A stretch of DNA of 5,391 bases from an uncultured Hungatella sp. (GTDB lineage Bacteria; Bacillota; Clostridia; Lachnospirales; Lachnospiraceae): the NCBI GenBank assembly GCA_910586845.1, contig CAJUJV010000016.1, positions 26,004 to 31,394 on the forward strand, given 5' to 3'. The translations under genes were made by a program, and so were the position numbers. The notes beneath the pieces are model-generated. The model searched no databases. It saw only the letters and a list, made by a program, of their open reading frames with translations, and was not told the DNA's origin. Shown piece by piece: positions 5,386 to 5,391 of the stretch. Each line of letters starts with the position of its first letter. The stretch's first letter is position 1.

Positions 5386-5391
5386 AGGAGG
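5386..5391 (+). promoter_or_regulatory. Ribosome binding site of a gene starting beyond the window
   Basis: A consensus AGGAGG ends exactly at the window edge, behind a plus-strand promoter. A start codon is expected within about 5-12 bases to the right. Nothing of the coding sequence is visible, so its product cannot be named. Confidence 0.65.

Overview
The window looks like chromosomal DNA from a Gram-positive anaerobe of the Clostridia, most likely a moderately GC-rich member of the Lachnospiraceae. This is inferred from protein character, strong AGGAGG-type ribosome binding sites, AT-rich intergenic promoters with sigma-A-type boxes, and the linked DAHP synthase (Ibeta) / prephenate dehydrogenase / class II EPSP synthase genes. 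No sequence search was run, so the taxonomy is a judgement. Nothing suggests a mobile element, CRISPR array, tRNA or rRNA.

Left part, plus strand (1-1686). The window opens inside an oligopeptide/dipeptide ABC transporter ATPase (OppF/DppF type) that lacks only its N-terminus, and the rest of that operon presumably lies to the left. Right after its stop codon is a well-formed promoter (TTGATT-N17-TATAAT). It drives a 212-residue protein with an orotate phosphoribosyltransferase-like fold, whose PRPP-binding loop has serines where the family normally has an acidic pair. A perfect 12-bp stem terminator follows and sits between the two convergent transcription units.

Right part, minus strand (5217 down to 1718). 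A three-gene aromatic amino acid operon reads leftward: aroF (DAHP synthase, first step of the shikimate pathway), tyrA (prephenate dehydrogenase with a C-terminal ACT domain) and aroA (EPSP synthase, class II signature). aroF and tyrA overlap by four bases (ATGA), and aroA follows after 47 bases with its own strong ribosome binding site. Together they cover entry into the pathway, the sixth shikimate step, and the committed branch to tyrosine. The remaining aro genes and chorismate mutase are not in the window. Two of the enzymes carry terminal domains of kinds used for amino acid feedback (an N-terminal ferredoxin-like domain on AroF and a C-terminal ACT domain on TyrA).

Right edge (5152-5391). 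A 240-base AT-rich intergenic region separates the aroF operon from a divergent plus-strand gene that begins just outside the window. It holds a near-consensus promoter for aroF (TTGACA-N17-TACAAT), an inverted repeat overlapping that -35 box, a perfect 14-bp palindrome, one or two plus-strand promoters, an imperfect operator-like dyad, and an AGGAGG at the last bases.

Most of the window is ordinary metabolism. The points most worth a second look are the altered PRPP loop of the phosphoribosyltransferase-like protein and the operator-like symmetry elements in the divergent intergenic region. I see no convincing new multi-gene system.
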